The notes under the pieces were generated by a model. It had not been told where the DNA came from. It did no database searches and saw only the letters and a list, made by a program, of their open reading frames with translations. 64,000 nt of DNA, from the NCBI GenBank assembly GCA_026400815.1, contig JAPLOI010000026.1, forward strand, positions 51,478 to 115,477, given 5' to 3'. Below, piece by piece: positions 41,781-49,411 of this stretch; position 1 is the stretch's first letter, and each line of letters opens with the position of its first letter. The translations under genes were made by a program, and so were the position numbers. The DNA comes from Alphaproteobacteria bacterium. GTDB lineage: Bacteria; Pseudomonadota; Alphaproteobacteria; Acetobacterales; Acetobacteraceae.

Positions 41781-43220
41781 ATGTCTGATGCCAGCCCGAT
41801 TGTTCCCGTGATCCTCTCCGGCGGGTCTGGCACCCGCTTGTGGCCGGTGTCTCGGGAGAGCTTTCCCAAGCAGTTCTGGCCGCTCGTCTCAGAGCTTTCG
41901 ATGATCCAGGAGACGGCGAGCCGGGCGCAGCGGCCGGGCTTCGGCGCGCCGATCGTGGTGTGCAACCAGGAGCATCGCTTCGTGGTGGCGGAACAGATGC
42001 GGGCGCTGGGGGTGGAGGGTGCGCGCATCCTGCTGGAGCCGGTGGGGCGCAATTCGGCGCCGGCCATCCTGGCGGCCGCGCTGGTGGTGGCGGAGACGGA
42101 CCCAAACGCGGTGCTGTGGATGATGGCCGCCGATGCCGCGATCACCGATGTGGAGGCGCTGCATGTGGCGCTGGCCAGCGCGGTGGCGGCGGCGCGGGCC
42201 GGGCATGTGGCAACGTTCGGGATGAAGCCGACGGCACCGGAGACGGGGTTCGGCTATATCGAGCGCGGCGAGGGCCTGGCCGGGATCGCGGGGGCGTATG
42301 CCGTGGGGCAGTTCCTGGAGAAGCCGGATGCGGCGCGGGCGGCCGAGTTCGTGGCCAGCGGGCGGCATCTGTGGAATTCCGGCATGTTCGTGTTCACCGC
42401 GGCCACGCTGATTGCGGAGATGGAGACATTCGCGCCGGAGGTGGTTGTGGCGGTGCGCGCGGCGCTGGCCGGCGCGGTGACGGATCTGGATTTCGTGCGG
42501 CTTGATCCCGCGGCGTTCACGGCCTGCCCTTCCATCAGCCTGGACTATGCGGTGGCGGAGCGCACCAGCCGGGCGGCGGTGGTGCCGGCGGATATCGGCT
42601 GGTCCGACGTGGGTAGCTGGGGCGCCCTGTGGGAGCTCGGCGGCAAGGACGGGGCGGGCAACGTGGCCTCGGCCAGCGGCGGCGGGGCGGTGCTGTTCGA
42701 GGGGGCGGCGAATTCCTATGCCCGCACCGACGGCGCCGTGGTGGCGGTGCTGGGGCTGGAGGATGCGGTGATCATCGCCACCGAGGATGCGGTGCTGGCG
42801 ATGCACCGCGACCGCGCGCAGGACGTGAAGAAGGTGGTGGATCGCCTGAAGGCCATGAAGCGGCCGGAGGCGACCAGCCACAACCGGGTGTACCGGCCCT
42901 GGGGCTTCTATGAGAACCTGATCACCGGCACGCGCTTCCAGGTGAAGCGGATCGTGGTGAACCAGGGCCAGAAGCTCAGCCTGCAGAAGCATTTCCACCG
43001 GGCGGAGCACTGGGTGGTGGTATCTGGCACCGCGCTGGTCACGCGTGATCACGAAGTGGTGATGGTGCGGGAGAATGAGAGCATCTACCTGCCGCTGGGC
43101 TGCGTGCACCGGATGGAGAACCCTGGGCGCATCCCGCTGACCATCATCGAGGTGCAGGTGGGCAGCTACACCGGCGAGGACGATATCGTCCGGCTGGAGG
43201 ATACCTACGGGCGCAGCTGA
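41781..43220 (+). CDS. manC: Mannose-1-phosphate guanylyltransferase / mannose-6-phosphate isomerase (bifunctional)
   Basis: The protein has 479 residues from MSDASPIVPVIL at 41781 (CAGGA upstream); the open frame extends earlier but the family begins here. N-terminal nucleotidyltransferase: ILSGGSGTRLWPVSRESFPKQF, the GTP-binding loop with the KQF lysine; FLEKPDAARAAEFVASGRHLWNSGMF is the sugar-phosphate motif. C-terminal cupin (about residues 370-470): RPWGFYENLI and LQKHFHRAEHWVVVSGTA supply the metal His and Glu ligands of the isomerase. It makes GDP-mannose for exopolysaccharide and lipopolysaccharide. It stands alone here, with no capsule genes next to it. Confidence 0.92.
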   Translation: MSDASPIVPVILSGGSGTRLWPVSRESFPKQFWPLVSELSMIQETASRAQRPGFGAPIVVCNQEHRFVVAEQMRALGVEGARILLEPVGRNSAPAILAAALVVAETDPNAVLWMMAADAAITDVEALHVALASAVAAARAGHVATFGMKPTAPETGFGYIERGEGLAGIAGAYAVGQFLEKPDAARAAEFVASGRHLWNSGMFVFTAATLIAEMETFAPEVVVAVRAALAGAVTDLDFVRLDPAAFTACPSISLDYAVAERTSRAAVVPADIGWSDVGSWGALWELGGKDGAGNVASASGGGAVLFEGAANSYARTDGAVVAVLGLEDAVIIATEDAVLAMHRDRAQDVKKVVDRLKAMKRPEATSHNRVYRPWGFYENLITGTRFQVKRIVVNQGQKLSLQKHFHRAEHWVVVSGTALVTRDHEVVMVRENESIYLPLGCVHRMENPGRIPLTIIEVQVGSYTGEDDIVRLEDTYGRS

Positions 43221-43290
43221 GCGCCCCCGTCCGGTACGGGTCCCCGACACAGATCAAGGTTTTCCCTGGCAGGGCTGGTAGCGTGGCGCG

Positions 43291-45582
43291 ATGAATGTCG
43301 CGCCGCGCCGCTTCCTGTTGCTGTTCCTCGTGCTCGCGCTGATGGCGGCGGGCGGGGCGGCCTGGGCGTTGGGCCAGGCGGAGGTTGCGCGCTGGCTGTG
43401 GATCGCCGCCGCGCTGCCGGTGGCGGCGGGGGTGGCGCGGGATACCTGGGCGGCGCTGCGCGGCGGGTCGCTGGGCGTGGACATCATCGCGCTGGTGGCG
43501 ATCGCGGGCGCGGTGGCGCTGGGGGAGAGATTCACCGCCGCGCTGGTGGCGCTGATGGTGGCCGGCGGCGGGGCGGTGGAGGCCTATGCCGAGGGGCGGG
43601 CGCGCGACGAGATCTCGGCGCTGCTGGCCCGGGTGCCGCGCATCGCGCACCGGCTGGACGGCGATGCCCTGCACGAGGTGGCGGTGGAGGCGGTGCAGCC
43701 GGGCTGGCTGCTGCTGGTGAAGCCCGGCGAGACCGTGCCGGTGGATGGCACGATCGTCGGCGACGAGCCGGCGCAGCTTGATGAATCCGCCCTGACCGGG
43801 GAGCCGCTGCCGGTGGCGCGGGCGGCTGGCGAGGGCGCGCGCAGCGGCGGGGTGAATGCCGGCGGGGCGTTCCGGCTGCTGGCCACCGCGGCGGCGGCCG
43901 ACAGCACCTATGCCGCCATCGTGCGGCTTGTCTCTGCGGCGGAGGGCGAGCGGGCGCCGATGGTGCGGCTGGCCGACCAGTGGGCGCTGTGGTTCCTGCC
44001 GGCGACACTGGCATTGGCGGGGCTGGCCTGGTGGTGGGGCGGCAGCGCGGAGCGGGCGCTGGCGGTGCTGGTGGTGGCCACGCCCTGCCCGCTGATCCTG
44101 GCCGCCCCGGTGGCGCTGGTGTGCGGCGTGTCCCGCGCCGCGCGGATGGGCGTGATCGTGAAGGGCGGCGGGGCGCTGGAGCGGCTGGCGCGCGTGGCCA
44201 CCGTGCTGTTCGACAAGACCGGCACGCTGACCTCCGGCCTGCCGGATGTGGAGGCGGTGGAGGCGCTGGACGGGTTCGACGCGGATGAGGTGCTGCGCCT
44301 CGCTGCCTCCCTGGACCAGGCGAGCCAGCATGCGGTGGCCGGCGCGGTGGTGCGGGCGGCACGCTCGGCGGGGCTTGTGCTGGCGCTGCCGCAGCAGGTG
44401 CAGGAGGTGCATGGCGGCGGGCTGAACGGGGTGGTGGACGGGCGGCAGGTGGCGGTGGGCGGGGCTTCGATGCTGGCCGCGCTGGGGATCGCACTGCCGG
44501 TGGAGGGCAGTGCCGCGCGGTTGGCAGCGGCGTCCCCGGCGGTGGCCTGGGTGGCGGTGGAGGGGCGCGCGGCCGGGGTGCTGCTGCTGGCGGACCGTAT
44601 CCGGCCGGAGGCGGCGCGGGCGATCCGGGCGCTGCGGGCGGCAGGCGTGTCGCGGCTGGTGATGGTCACCGGGGACCGCGCCGGGCCGGCAGAGGCGGTG
44701 GGAGCGGCGCTGGGGCTGGATGCGGTGCATGCGGAGCGCTCGCCGGAGGGCAAGCTGGAGGTGGTGCGGGCGGAACGTGCCGCGGCGCCGCCCGTGATGA
44801 TGATCGGCGACGGGATCAACGATGCGCCGGCGCTGGCAATGGCCGATATTGGCGTGGCGATGGGCGCGCGTGGCGCGGCGGCGGCGGCACAGGCGGCGGA
44901 TGTGGTGCTGCTGGTGGACCGGATCGACCGCGTGGCCGGCGCGGTGACGGTGGCGCGGCGGGCGCGGGCCATCGCGCTGCAATCGGTGGCGGTGGGGATG
45001 GGGCTGTCGCTGGTGGCGATGGGGGTGGCGGCGGCGGGCTACCTGCCGCCGGTGGCCGGCGCGGTGCTGCAGGAAGCGATCGACGTGGCGGTCATTCTCA
45101 ATGCCCTGCGCGCACTTGGGCGGCGTCAGGCGGCGCTGCCGGCGGCGGCGGGCGTGAGGCGGGTGCTGGAGGAGCATGTGCGGCTGCGCGGGCTGCTGGC
45201 ACGGATGCGGCGCACCGCCGATGCCCTGCATCAGGGGGCGGCACCGGATCTGCCGGCCTTGCAGGCGATCGACGCAGGTTTGGGCGGGCTGCTGCTGCCG
45301 CACCAGCGCGAGGAGGAGGCGGCGACCTTCCCGGAACTGGCACGCCGGCTGGGCGGGGCGGATCCGCTGGGGCCGATGACGCGGATGCACGAGGCGATCG
45401 CGGAGCTGGCGGGGCGCTATGCCGGGCTGGTGGCCGTGCTGGACGGCGCGGAGGCCAGCGATGCCGAACGGCGCGAGCTGCGCCGGTTGCTGCACGTGAT
45501 GGAGGCGGTGATCGCGCTGCACCTGGCGGCGGAGGAGGATTTGATGGCGCGGGCGGAAGAGGAACGGGGGGCGCCCGCGTGA
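43291..45582 (+). CDS. P1B-type metal-transporting ATPase with C-terminal hemerythrin domain (P1B-5/Nia-like)
   Basis: The protein has 763 residues. The ATPase part has the actuator motif LDESALTGEPLP, the membrane motif T264-P-C-P267, the phosphorylation loop D308-KTGTLT and MIGDGINDAPALAMADIG. No N-terminal heavy-metal domain is present. After the last helices, residues about 620-755 form an HHE hemerythrin-like domain with candidate di-iron ligands His629, His671, Glu675, His700, His744 and Glu748. A TPC motif plus a hemerythrin tail defines the P1B-5 subgroup, whose studied member Nia of Sinorhizobium exports nickel and iron. A role in Fe/Ni efflux gated by iron or oxygen follows by family. 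It is not next to a metal regulator. Confidence 0.87.
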   Translation: MNVAPRRFLLLFLVLALMAAGGAAWALGQAEVARWLWIAAALPVAAGVARDTWAALRGGSLGVDIIALVAIAGAVALGERFTAALVALMVAGGGAVEAYAEGRARDEISALLARVPRIAHRLDGDALHEVAVEAVQPGWLLLVKPGETVPVDGTIVGDEPAQLDESALTGEPLPVARAAGEGARSGGVNAGGAFRLLATAAAADSTYAAIVRLVSAAEGERAPMVRLADQWALWFLPATLALAGLAWWWGGSAERALAVLVVATPCPLILAAPVALVCGVSRAARMGVIVKGGGALERLARVATVLFDKTGTLTSGLPDVEAVEALDGFDADEVLRLAASLDQASQHAVAGAVVRAARSAGLVLALPQQVQEVHGGGLNGVVDGRQVAVGGASMLAALGIALPVEGSAARLAAASPAVAWVAVEGRAAGVLLLADRIRPEAARAIRALRAAGVSRLVMVTGDRAGPAEAVGAALGLDAVHAERSPEGKLEVVRAERAAAPPVMMIGDGINDAPALAMADIGVAMGARGAAAAAQAADVVLLVDRIDRVAGAVTVARRARAIALQSVAVGMGLSLVAMGVAAAGYLPPVAGAVLQEAIDVAVILNALRALGRRQAALPAAAGVRRVLEEHVRLRGLLARMRRTADALHQGAAPDLPALQAIDAGLGGLLLPHQREEEAATFPELARRLGGADPLGPMTRMHEAIAELAGRYAGLVAVLDGAEASDAERRELRRLLHVMEAVIALHLAAEEDLMARAEEERGAPA

Positions 45583-45613
45583 CGGTGGGCCGGCACAGGG
45601 CCGGCGCAACCGG

Positions 45614-45838
45614 TCAGCGTGCTGCCGGGGTGGGGTTGGTCCCGGTGGGCGTGGTCCCGGTGGGGGAAGGCTTGTCCGCCTCCAGCAGGTCGGCGGCGGC
45701 GGCGGCGATCAGATGGGCGGCGAAGGGGCGGGACAGGGACTGTGCCTCGCCCACCAGGACCAGCCGGCAGGCGGCCAGGCCGCTTGCGCTGGGTGCGGGG
45801 ATGGTGGGCGGTGTTGGGGGGGCTGCGTGCTCAGGCAT
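45614..45838 (-). CDS. Small Pro/Thr-rich protein of unknown function
   Basis: 74 residues. A compact middle (CRLVLVGEAQSLSRPFAAHL followed by IAAAAADLLEAD) is flanked by Pro-rich ends. I recognise no family. Its start overlaps the end of the 111-residue gene upstream by eight bases, which implies co-transcription and supports translation. No membrane segment or signal is seen. Confidence 0.5.
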   Translation of the reverse strand: MPEHAAPPTPPTIPAPSASGLAACRLVLVGEAQSLSRPFAAHLIAAAAADLLEADKPSPTGTTPTGTNPTPAAR

Positions 45839-46166
45839 CCACCTTCACCGGTTCTGCCAGGACCCTCAGCAGGGCCAGGATGCGGTCGGCCGGGCCGATC
45901 GCGAGCATTTCTAGCCTTGTCTCGTCCACCACGGCTTCCAGCGACAGGCGGCCGCCGGGCACCAGGGTGACGATCCAGTTGGACGGGTCGTCCGCGTCGG
46001 CCTCCTCCTCCGCGTTGCGCTCCACCAGGAGCATCACGGTGCCGTCGCAGGAGGGACAGGGGGTGCAGCGCAGCATGGCCCCGGAGAGACGTTCGCCGAA
46101 CTCCTCCAGGCAGGAAAGGGGGCCGGAAAGGGCGGCGAAATGTGGTTCATGCGAGGCCCGGGTCAT
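45831..46166 (-). CDS. Protein of unknown function with a CxxC motif
   Basis: 111 residues. The chain holds three cysteines, LRCTPCPSCDGTV (CxxCxxC), a zinc or redox-like site at about 33-39, followed by an acidic loop (NAEEEADADDPSN) and an alpha/beta C-terminal half ending in ILALLRVLAEPVKVDA. I recognise no family. It lies first in a two-gene operon with the small protein at 45614. Codon use is like its neighbours, so it is probably a real gene. Confidence 0.55.
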   Translation of the reverse strand: MTRASHEPHFAALSGPLSCLEEFGERLSGAMLRCTPCPSCDGTVMLLVERNAEEEADADDPSNWIVTLVPGGRLSLEAVVDETRLEMLAIGPADRILALLRVLAEPVKVDA

Positions 46167-46515
46167 CCAGCGTCTCCCTTGAGGTTGCGGGGCGGGCGCC
46201 GGCGCCTTTACCGACCGTGAAGGAAGGTATGACCAAAATGCTAAGAAAAAGTGAACAGCGCCACGGCACTACCTAGGGAATTCAAGACACTTAAAGGTAG
46301 GAGTTCAAGTCGTATTGACACTGGATTCGGGGGTAAAAATTAACCGCCGCCTTCGGGAAGATCGGCCTTGAAACAATTGCTTAACCACGGGGATACGGGA
46401 ACGGGGACGTTTGGCCTTCGGCTGGCCGAAAGGGACCGTGGGCGGGGCAGGGCCACATTTTTTTACCCATGCGCGCAAACGCGATGCGCAGACCGCCTTC
46501 CCGCCGCCGCCGGCG
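46167..46515. other. Intergenic region between rlmN and the 111-residue gene
   Basis: No gene is visible. The part from 46225 to 46400 is much lower in GC than the surroundings and is the likely promoter region of the minus-strand two-gene operon. A GC hairpin CCGCCGG-cgttaa-CCGGCGG sits across the rlmN stop at about 46505-46525, and TTCGGC-tg-GCCGAA forms another near 46417-46432; both could end the rlmN transcript, although neither has a clean T-run on the minus strand. Confidence 0.45.
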
Positions 46516-47709
46516 TTAACCGGCGGAGGGTCGCTCCCGGCGGCTTTCGGTCTTGAGCTGGCCGCAGGCGGCCAGTATGTCGCGCCCGCGCGGGGTGCGG
46601 ACCGGGGAGGAGAAGCCGGCATCCATCACGATTCGCGAGAACCGGTCGATGGCGGACTGGGTGCTGGTTTCGTAGGGGCTGCCGGGCCAGGGGTTGAACG
46701 GGATCAGGTTCACCTTGGCGGGCAGGCCGGCGATCAGGCGGACGAGTTCGCGCGCCTCGGCCTCCGAATCGTTGATGCCCTTCAGCATGACGTATTCGAA
46801 GGTGATGCGACGGGCGTTGCTGGCGGCGGGGTAGCGGCGGCAGGCGGCCATCAGCTCCGCGATGGGGTATTTGCGGTTCAGGGGCACGATCTCGTCGCGC
46901 AAATCGTCGCGCACGGCATGCAACGACACGGCGAGGTTGACGCCCAGCTCCTCCCCGCAGCGGTCCATCATCGGCACCACGCCGGAGGTGGACAGCGTGA
47001 TGCGGCGGCGGGAGAGGGCGATGCCCTCGTTGTCCATCACGATGGTCATGGCCTTGGCCACGTTCTCGTAATTGTAGAGCGGCTCGCCCATGCCCATCAG
47101 CACGATGGTGGAAAGCAAGCGCGGGGTTTCGCCCTTGGGGCTGGGCCATTCGTTGTAGCTGTCGCGCGCGGCCATGAACTGGCCGACGATCTCGGCCGCG
47201 CCGAGGTTGCGCACCAGGGCCTGGGTGCCGGTGTGGCAGAAGCGGCAGGCCAGGGTGCAGCCGACCTGCGACGAGATGCAGACGGCGCCGCGATCCTCGT
47301 GCCGGTCGGGGATGTAGACGGTTTCCGCCTCCTGCCCGTCGCGGAAGCGGAAGAGCCATTTGCGGGTTTCGTCGGTGCTGGTCTGCACCACGGCGGCTTC
47401 CGGGCGGCCGACGATGAAGTGTTCCGCCAGCTTGGCCTGCATCGGCTTGGCGATGGTGGACATGCGGGCGAAATCGGTGGCGCCCTGGTGATAGATCCAG
47501 TGCCACAACTGCTTGGCGCGGAAGGGCTTTTCGCCGATGCGATCCAGCTCCGCGACCAGTTCCTCACGGGTGAGGCCGACGAGATCCGTGCGGCCATCCT
47601 TCGTGCGGGCCGGCGGCGGGGCGAAGCGGGCGGTCTTCGCCAGGATGCGGGTGCGCTCGGCCTCGGTGAGGTCGGCGACCGAGGCGGGGGGTGGGAGGAT
47701 GGCGTTCAT
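46516..47709 (-). CDS. rlmN: 23S rRNA/tRNA adenine C2-methyltransferase RlmN
   Basis: 397 residues. RlmN is a radical-SAM enzyme that methylates A2503 of 23S rRNA and A37 of some tRNAs. The FeS motif is CTLACRFC (CxxxCxxC) within [19 protein letters not shown]; the methyl-carrying Cys near the C-terminus is in [11 protein letters not shown], and the partner Cys is in [24 protein letters not shown] is the SAM-binding strand, and [13 protein letters not shown] segments follow. Its ATG overlaps the stop of the IalB-like gene (ATGA), so it is translated with it. Confidence 0.95.
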   Translation of the reverse strand: MNAILPPPASVADLTEAERTRILAKTARFAPPPARTKDGRTDLVGLTREELVAELDRIGEKPFRAKQLWHWIYHQGATDFARMSTIAKPMQAKLAEHFIVGRPEAAVVQTSTDETRKWLFRFRDGQEAETVYIPDRHEDRGAVCISSQVGCTLACRFCHTGTQALVRNLGAAEIVGQFMAARDSYNEWPSPKGETPRLLSTIVLMGMGEPLYNYENVAKAMTIVMDNEGIALSRRRITLSTSGVVPMMDRCGEELGVNLAVSLHAVRDDLRDEIVPLNRKYPIAELMAACRRYPAASNARRITFEYVMLKGINDSEAEARELVRLIAGLPAKVNLIPFNPWPGSPYETSTQSAIDRFSRIVMDAGFSSPVRTPRGRDILAACGQLKTESRRERPSAG

Positions 47710-48239
47710 TTCGGGGGGCAGGCCTTGGTGATGGCGGCGTAGGCCTGGGTGAAGCCCTTCAGGCTGAACGTATCCGCAACCTGGCCGCGCGGGCCCGGCG
47801 ATTTGGCGGTGGCCTGCTGCACGCGGTTGAAGGCGGCGACGGTCTTGGCGCCCTCGCGCGCGAAGGCGGAACGCTGGGCGGTGTAGAAATCGAGCACGGC
47901 CTGGCCGGCTTCCACCTTCACTTCGGCATTGGCGGCGTAGGCGAAGCCGGCGCTGATCGCCACCGCATCACGCAAATTGGGGCGGTGGGTGACGGTGAGC
48001 ACCACCTCGCCGCGGCCCGGCACGGCGCCGGCGGTCTTGGCGCGGGTGAGGGCATAGCAGACGGTCTGGCCGCCTTCGGTATGGGTGGCGGCCTGCCAAT
48101 CCTGGAAGGTGCCGATGGATTTGGGGCCATCGGCCTTCGCCGCGGCCGGCGGCTGCGCGGGGGCGGGCTTGGGCTGGGCCAGGGCGGCGGCCGGGGCCAG
48201 CAGAACGGCAAGGGCGAGCAGGGCGGGGCGCGTGTGCAT
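47706..48239 (-). CDS. Invasion-associated locus B (IalB)-like exported protein
   Basis: 177 residues from [12 protein letters not shown] at 48239 (an earlier ATG at 48290 would add a non-signal leader). A Sec signal peptide is clear ([17 protein letters not shown]). [23 protein letters not shown] is the IalB core, with its first conserved Cys; the second is ITKACPPK. Alphaproteobacterial IalB-like proteins are periplasmic or outer-membrane associated and of uncertain function; one was linked to erythrocyte entry in Bartonella. Start and stop overlap with rlmN by four bases, an unusual coupling of an envelope protein to an rRNA methylase. Confidence 0.7.
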   Translation of the reverse strand: MHTRPALLALAVLLAPAAALAQPKPAPAQPPAAAKADGPKSIGTFQDWQAATHTEGGQTVCYALTRAKTAGAVPGRGEVVLTVTHRPNLRDAVAISAGFAYAANAEVKVEAGQAVLDFYTAQRSAFAREGAKTVAAFNRVQQATAKSPGPRGQVADTFSLKGFTQAYAAITKACPPK

Positions 48240-48286
48240 GGCGGGAGAGATACGGAGCCCGCCGCGCTGGAACAAGCGCCGGCTTC

Positions 48287-48874
48287 TCATGCCTCCTGCT
48301 CGCCCTCCGGCGTATCGAGCCAGGCGGGGCGGGTGCGGCGGAAAACCGGGTGGCCATGGCCGGTGGAGGCCGGCGCGGCCTCACTGGCGCCGCCGCTCCG
48401 CACCGGGCGGTCGGCGAAGCGGCCGTGCTGCAGCAGGCGGTCGTAGAGCACCAGGGCGCCGGCCACGGCGAGGTTGAGCGAGAAGCGGGTGGGAATGCGC
48501 ACCAGGTGGTCGCAGCGGGCCAGCAGGGCCGGGGAGAGGGAGGAGCGCTCCGGCCCCAGCACATAGGCGGCGCTGAGCGGGTGGCGGAAGCTGGGCAGCT
48601 CGGCCGCGTCCTCGTGGATCTCGATGCCGACGAGCTGGCAGCCCTTGGGCAAATGCAGCTCGGCAGTGCTGTCGAAGCGCCACAGGGGCACGTGGGCCGG
48701 GGTGTCCGACGTGTCGGCGGTGCGGCCGGCGCGGGCATCGAAGCCGGTGCCGAGGGTGAAGCAGAAGCTGGCACCGAAGGCATGGGCGGTGCGCAGCAGG
48801 GCGCCGACATTGGCGGATTTGGAAACGCCCTCGGCGCCGATGCCGAAATAGCCGCGGGTTCTGGCTGTTTGCAT
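48287..48874 (-). CDS. TrmH/SpoU family RNA methyltransferase
   Basis: 195 residues from MQTARTRGYFGIG at 48874. The three SpoU motifs are present in order: SANVGALLRTAHAFGASF (motif 1 with Asn and Arg), YVLGPERSSLSPALLARCDH (motif 2, Gly-Pro-Glu), and IPTRFSLNLAVAGALVLYDRL (motif 3, Ser-Leu-Asn-Ala). The fold is a SPOUT knot that methylates a ribose 2'-hydroxyl of tRNA or rRNA. The C-terminal 30 residues are a loose tail. It lies directly upstream of the IalB-rlmN pair on the same strand. The RNA target is not known. Confidence 0.85.
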   Translation of the reverse strand: MQTARTRGYFGIGAEGVSKSANVGALLRTAHAFGASFCFTLGTGFDARAGRTADTSDTPAHVPLWRFDSTAELHLPKGCQLVGIEIHEDAAELPSFRHPLSAAYVLGPERSSLSPALLARCDHLVRIPTRFSLNLAVAGALVLYDRLLQHGRFADRPVRSGGASEAAPASTGHGHPVFRRTRPAWLDTPEGEQEA

Positions 48875-48898
48875 GGGTGGTGGTCTATGCCGGGGGCC

Positions 48899-49411
48899 AT
48901 GGCGGATGCAAACAGGCCGGCGATCGTGATCTTCGGGGCCGCGGTGCGGCCCGATGGGCAGCCGAGCCGGACGCTGCGCGTGCGGGTGGAGGCGGCCGCC
49001 GCGTTCGGGCGCGGGCTGGACCGGCCGCTCTATGTGCCGACCGGCGGCGTTGGGCGCTTCGGGGCGGCGGAGGCGGTGGTGATGGCAGCACTGCTGCGCG
49101 AGCTCGGCGTGGCGGCGGCGGATATCCGGCCGGAGGCGACGGCACACGATACCGTGAGCTCGGTGCGGGCGGTGCGGCGGATGCTGGTGGGGCATGCCGG
49201 GCCGGTGTTCGCGGCCAGCAGCGCCTATCACCTGGCGCGCTGCGTGATCCTGTTGCGGCTGGCCGGCTTGCCGGCACGGCCCTGCCCGCCACCGCCGGGC
49301 GTGGCGGCGGGGCGGTTTCGCAAGCGCTGGTGGTGGCGGCTGCGCGAGGTGCCGGCGGTGCCGTGGGATGCGGCGTTCGTGGTGCTGCTGCGGGTGGCCG
49401 GACGGCTTTAG
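48899..49411 (+). CDS. YdcF-family (DUF218) protein
   Basis: 170 residues from MADANRPAIVIFGAAV; MPGAMAD at 48887 is an alternative, and neither has a strong ribosome site. The DUF218 fold shows IVIFGAAVRPDGQPS, YVPTGGVGRFGAAEAVVMAALL, EATAHDTVSSVRAVR and VFAASSAYHLARCVILLRLA (the conserved S-YH--R). Members include YdcF and SanA/ElyC, which affect envelope biogenesis; biochemical function is not fixed. It has no transmembrane helices, unlike ElyC. It is divergent from the TrmH-like gene and convergent, with a four-base overlap, on the VIT/vWA gene. Confidence 0.75.
   Translation: MADANRPAIVIFGAAVRPDGQPSRTLRVRVEAAAAFGRGLDRPLYVPTGGVGRFGAAEAVVMAALLRELGVAAADIRPEATAHDTVSSVRAVRRMLVGHAGPVFAASSAYHLARCVILLRLAGLPARPCPPPPGVAAGRFRKRWWWRLREVPAVPWDAAFVVLLRVAGRL

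Noticed and set aside
41618..42145. A 175-codon minus-strand frame ending in MQVEIEYCGM
   Set aside because: Only its last ten codons are genuine; they are the start of the SelW-type gene, which continues through the UGA. The upstream part is antisense to manC.
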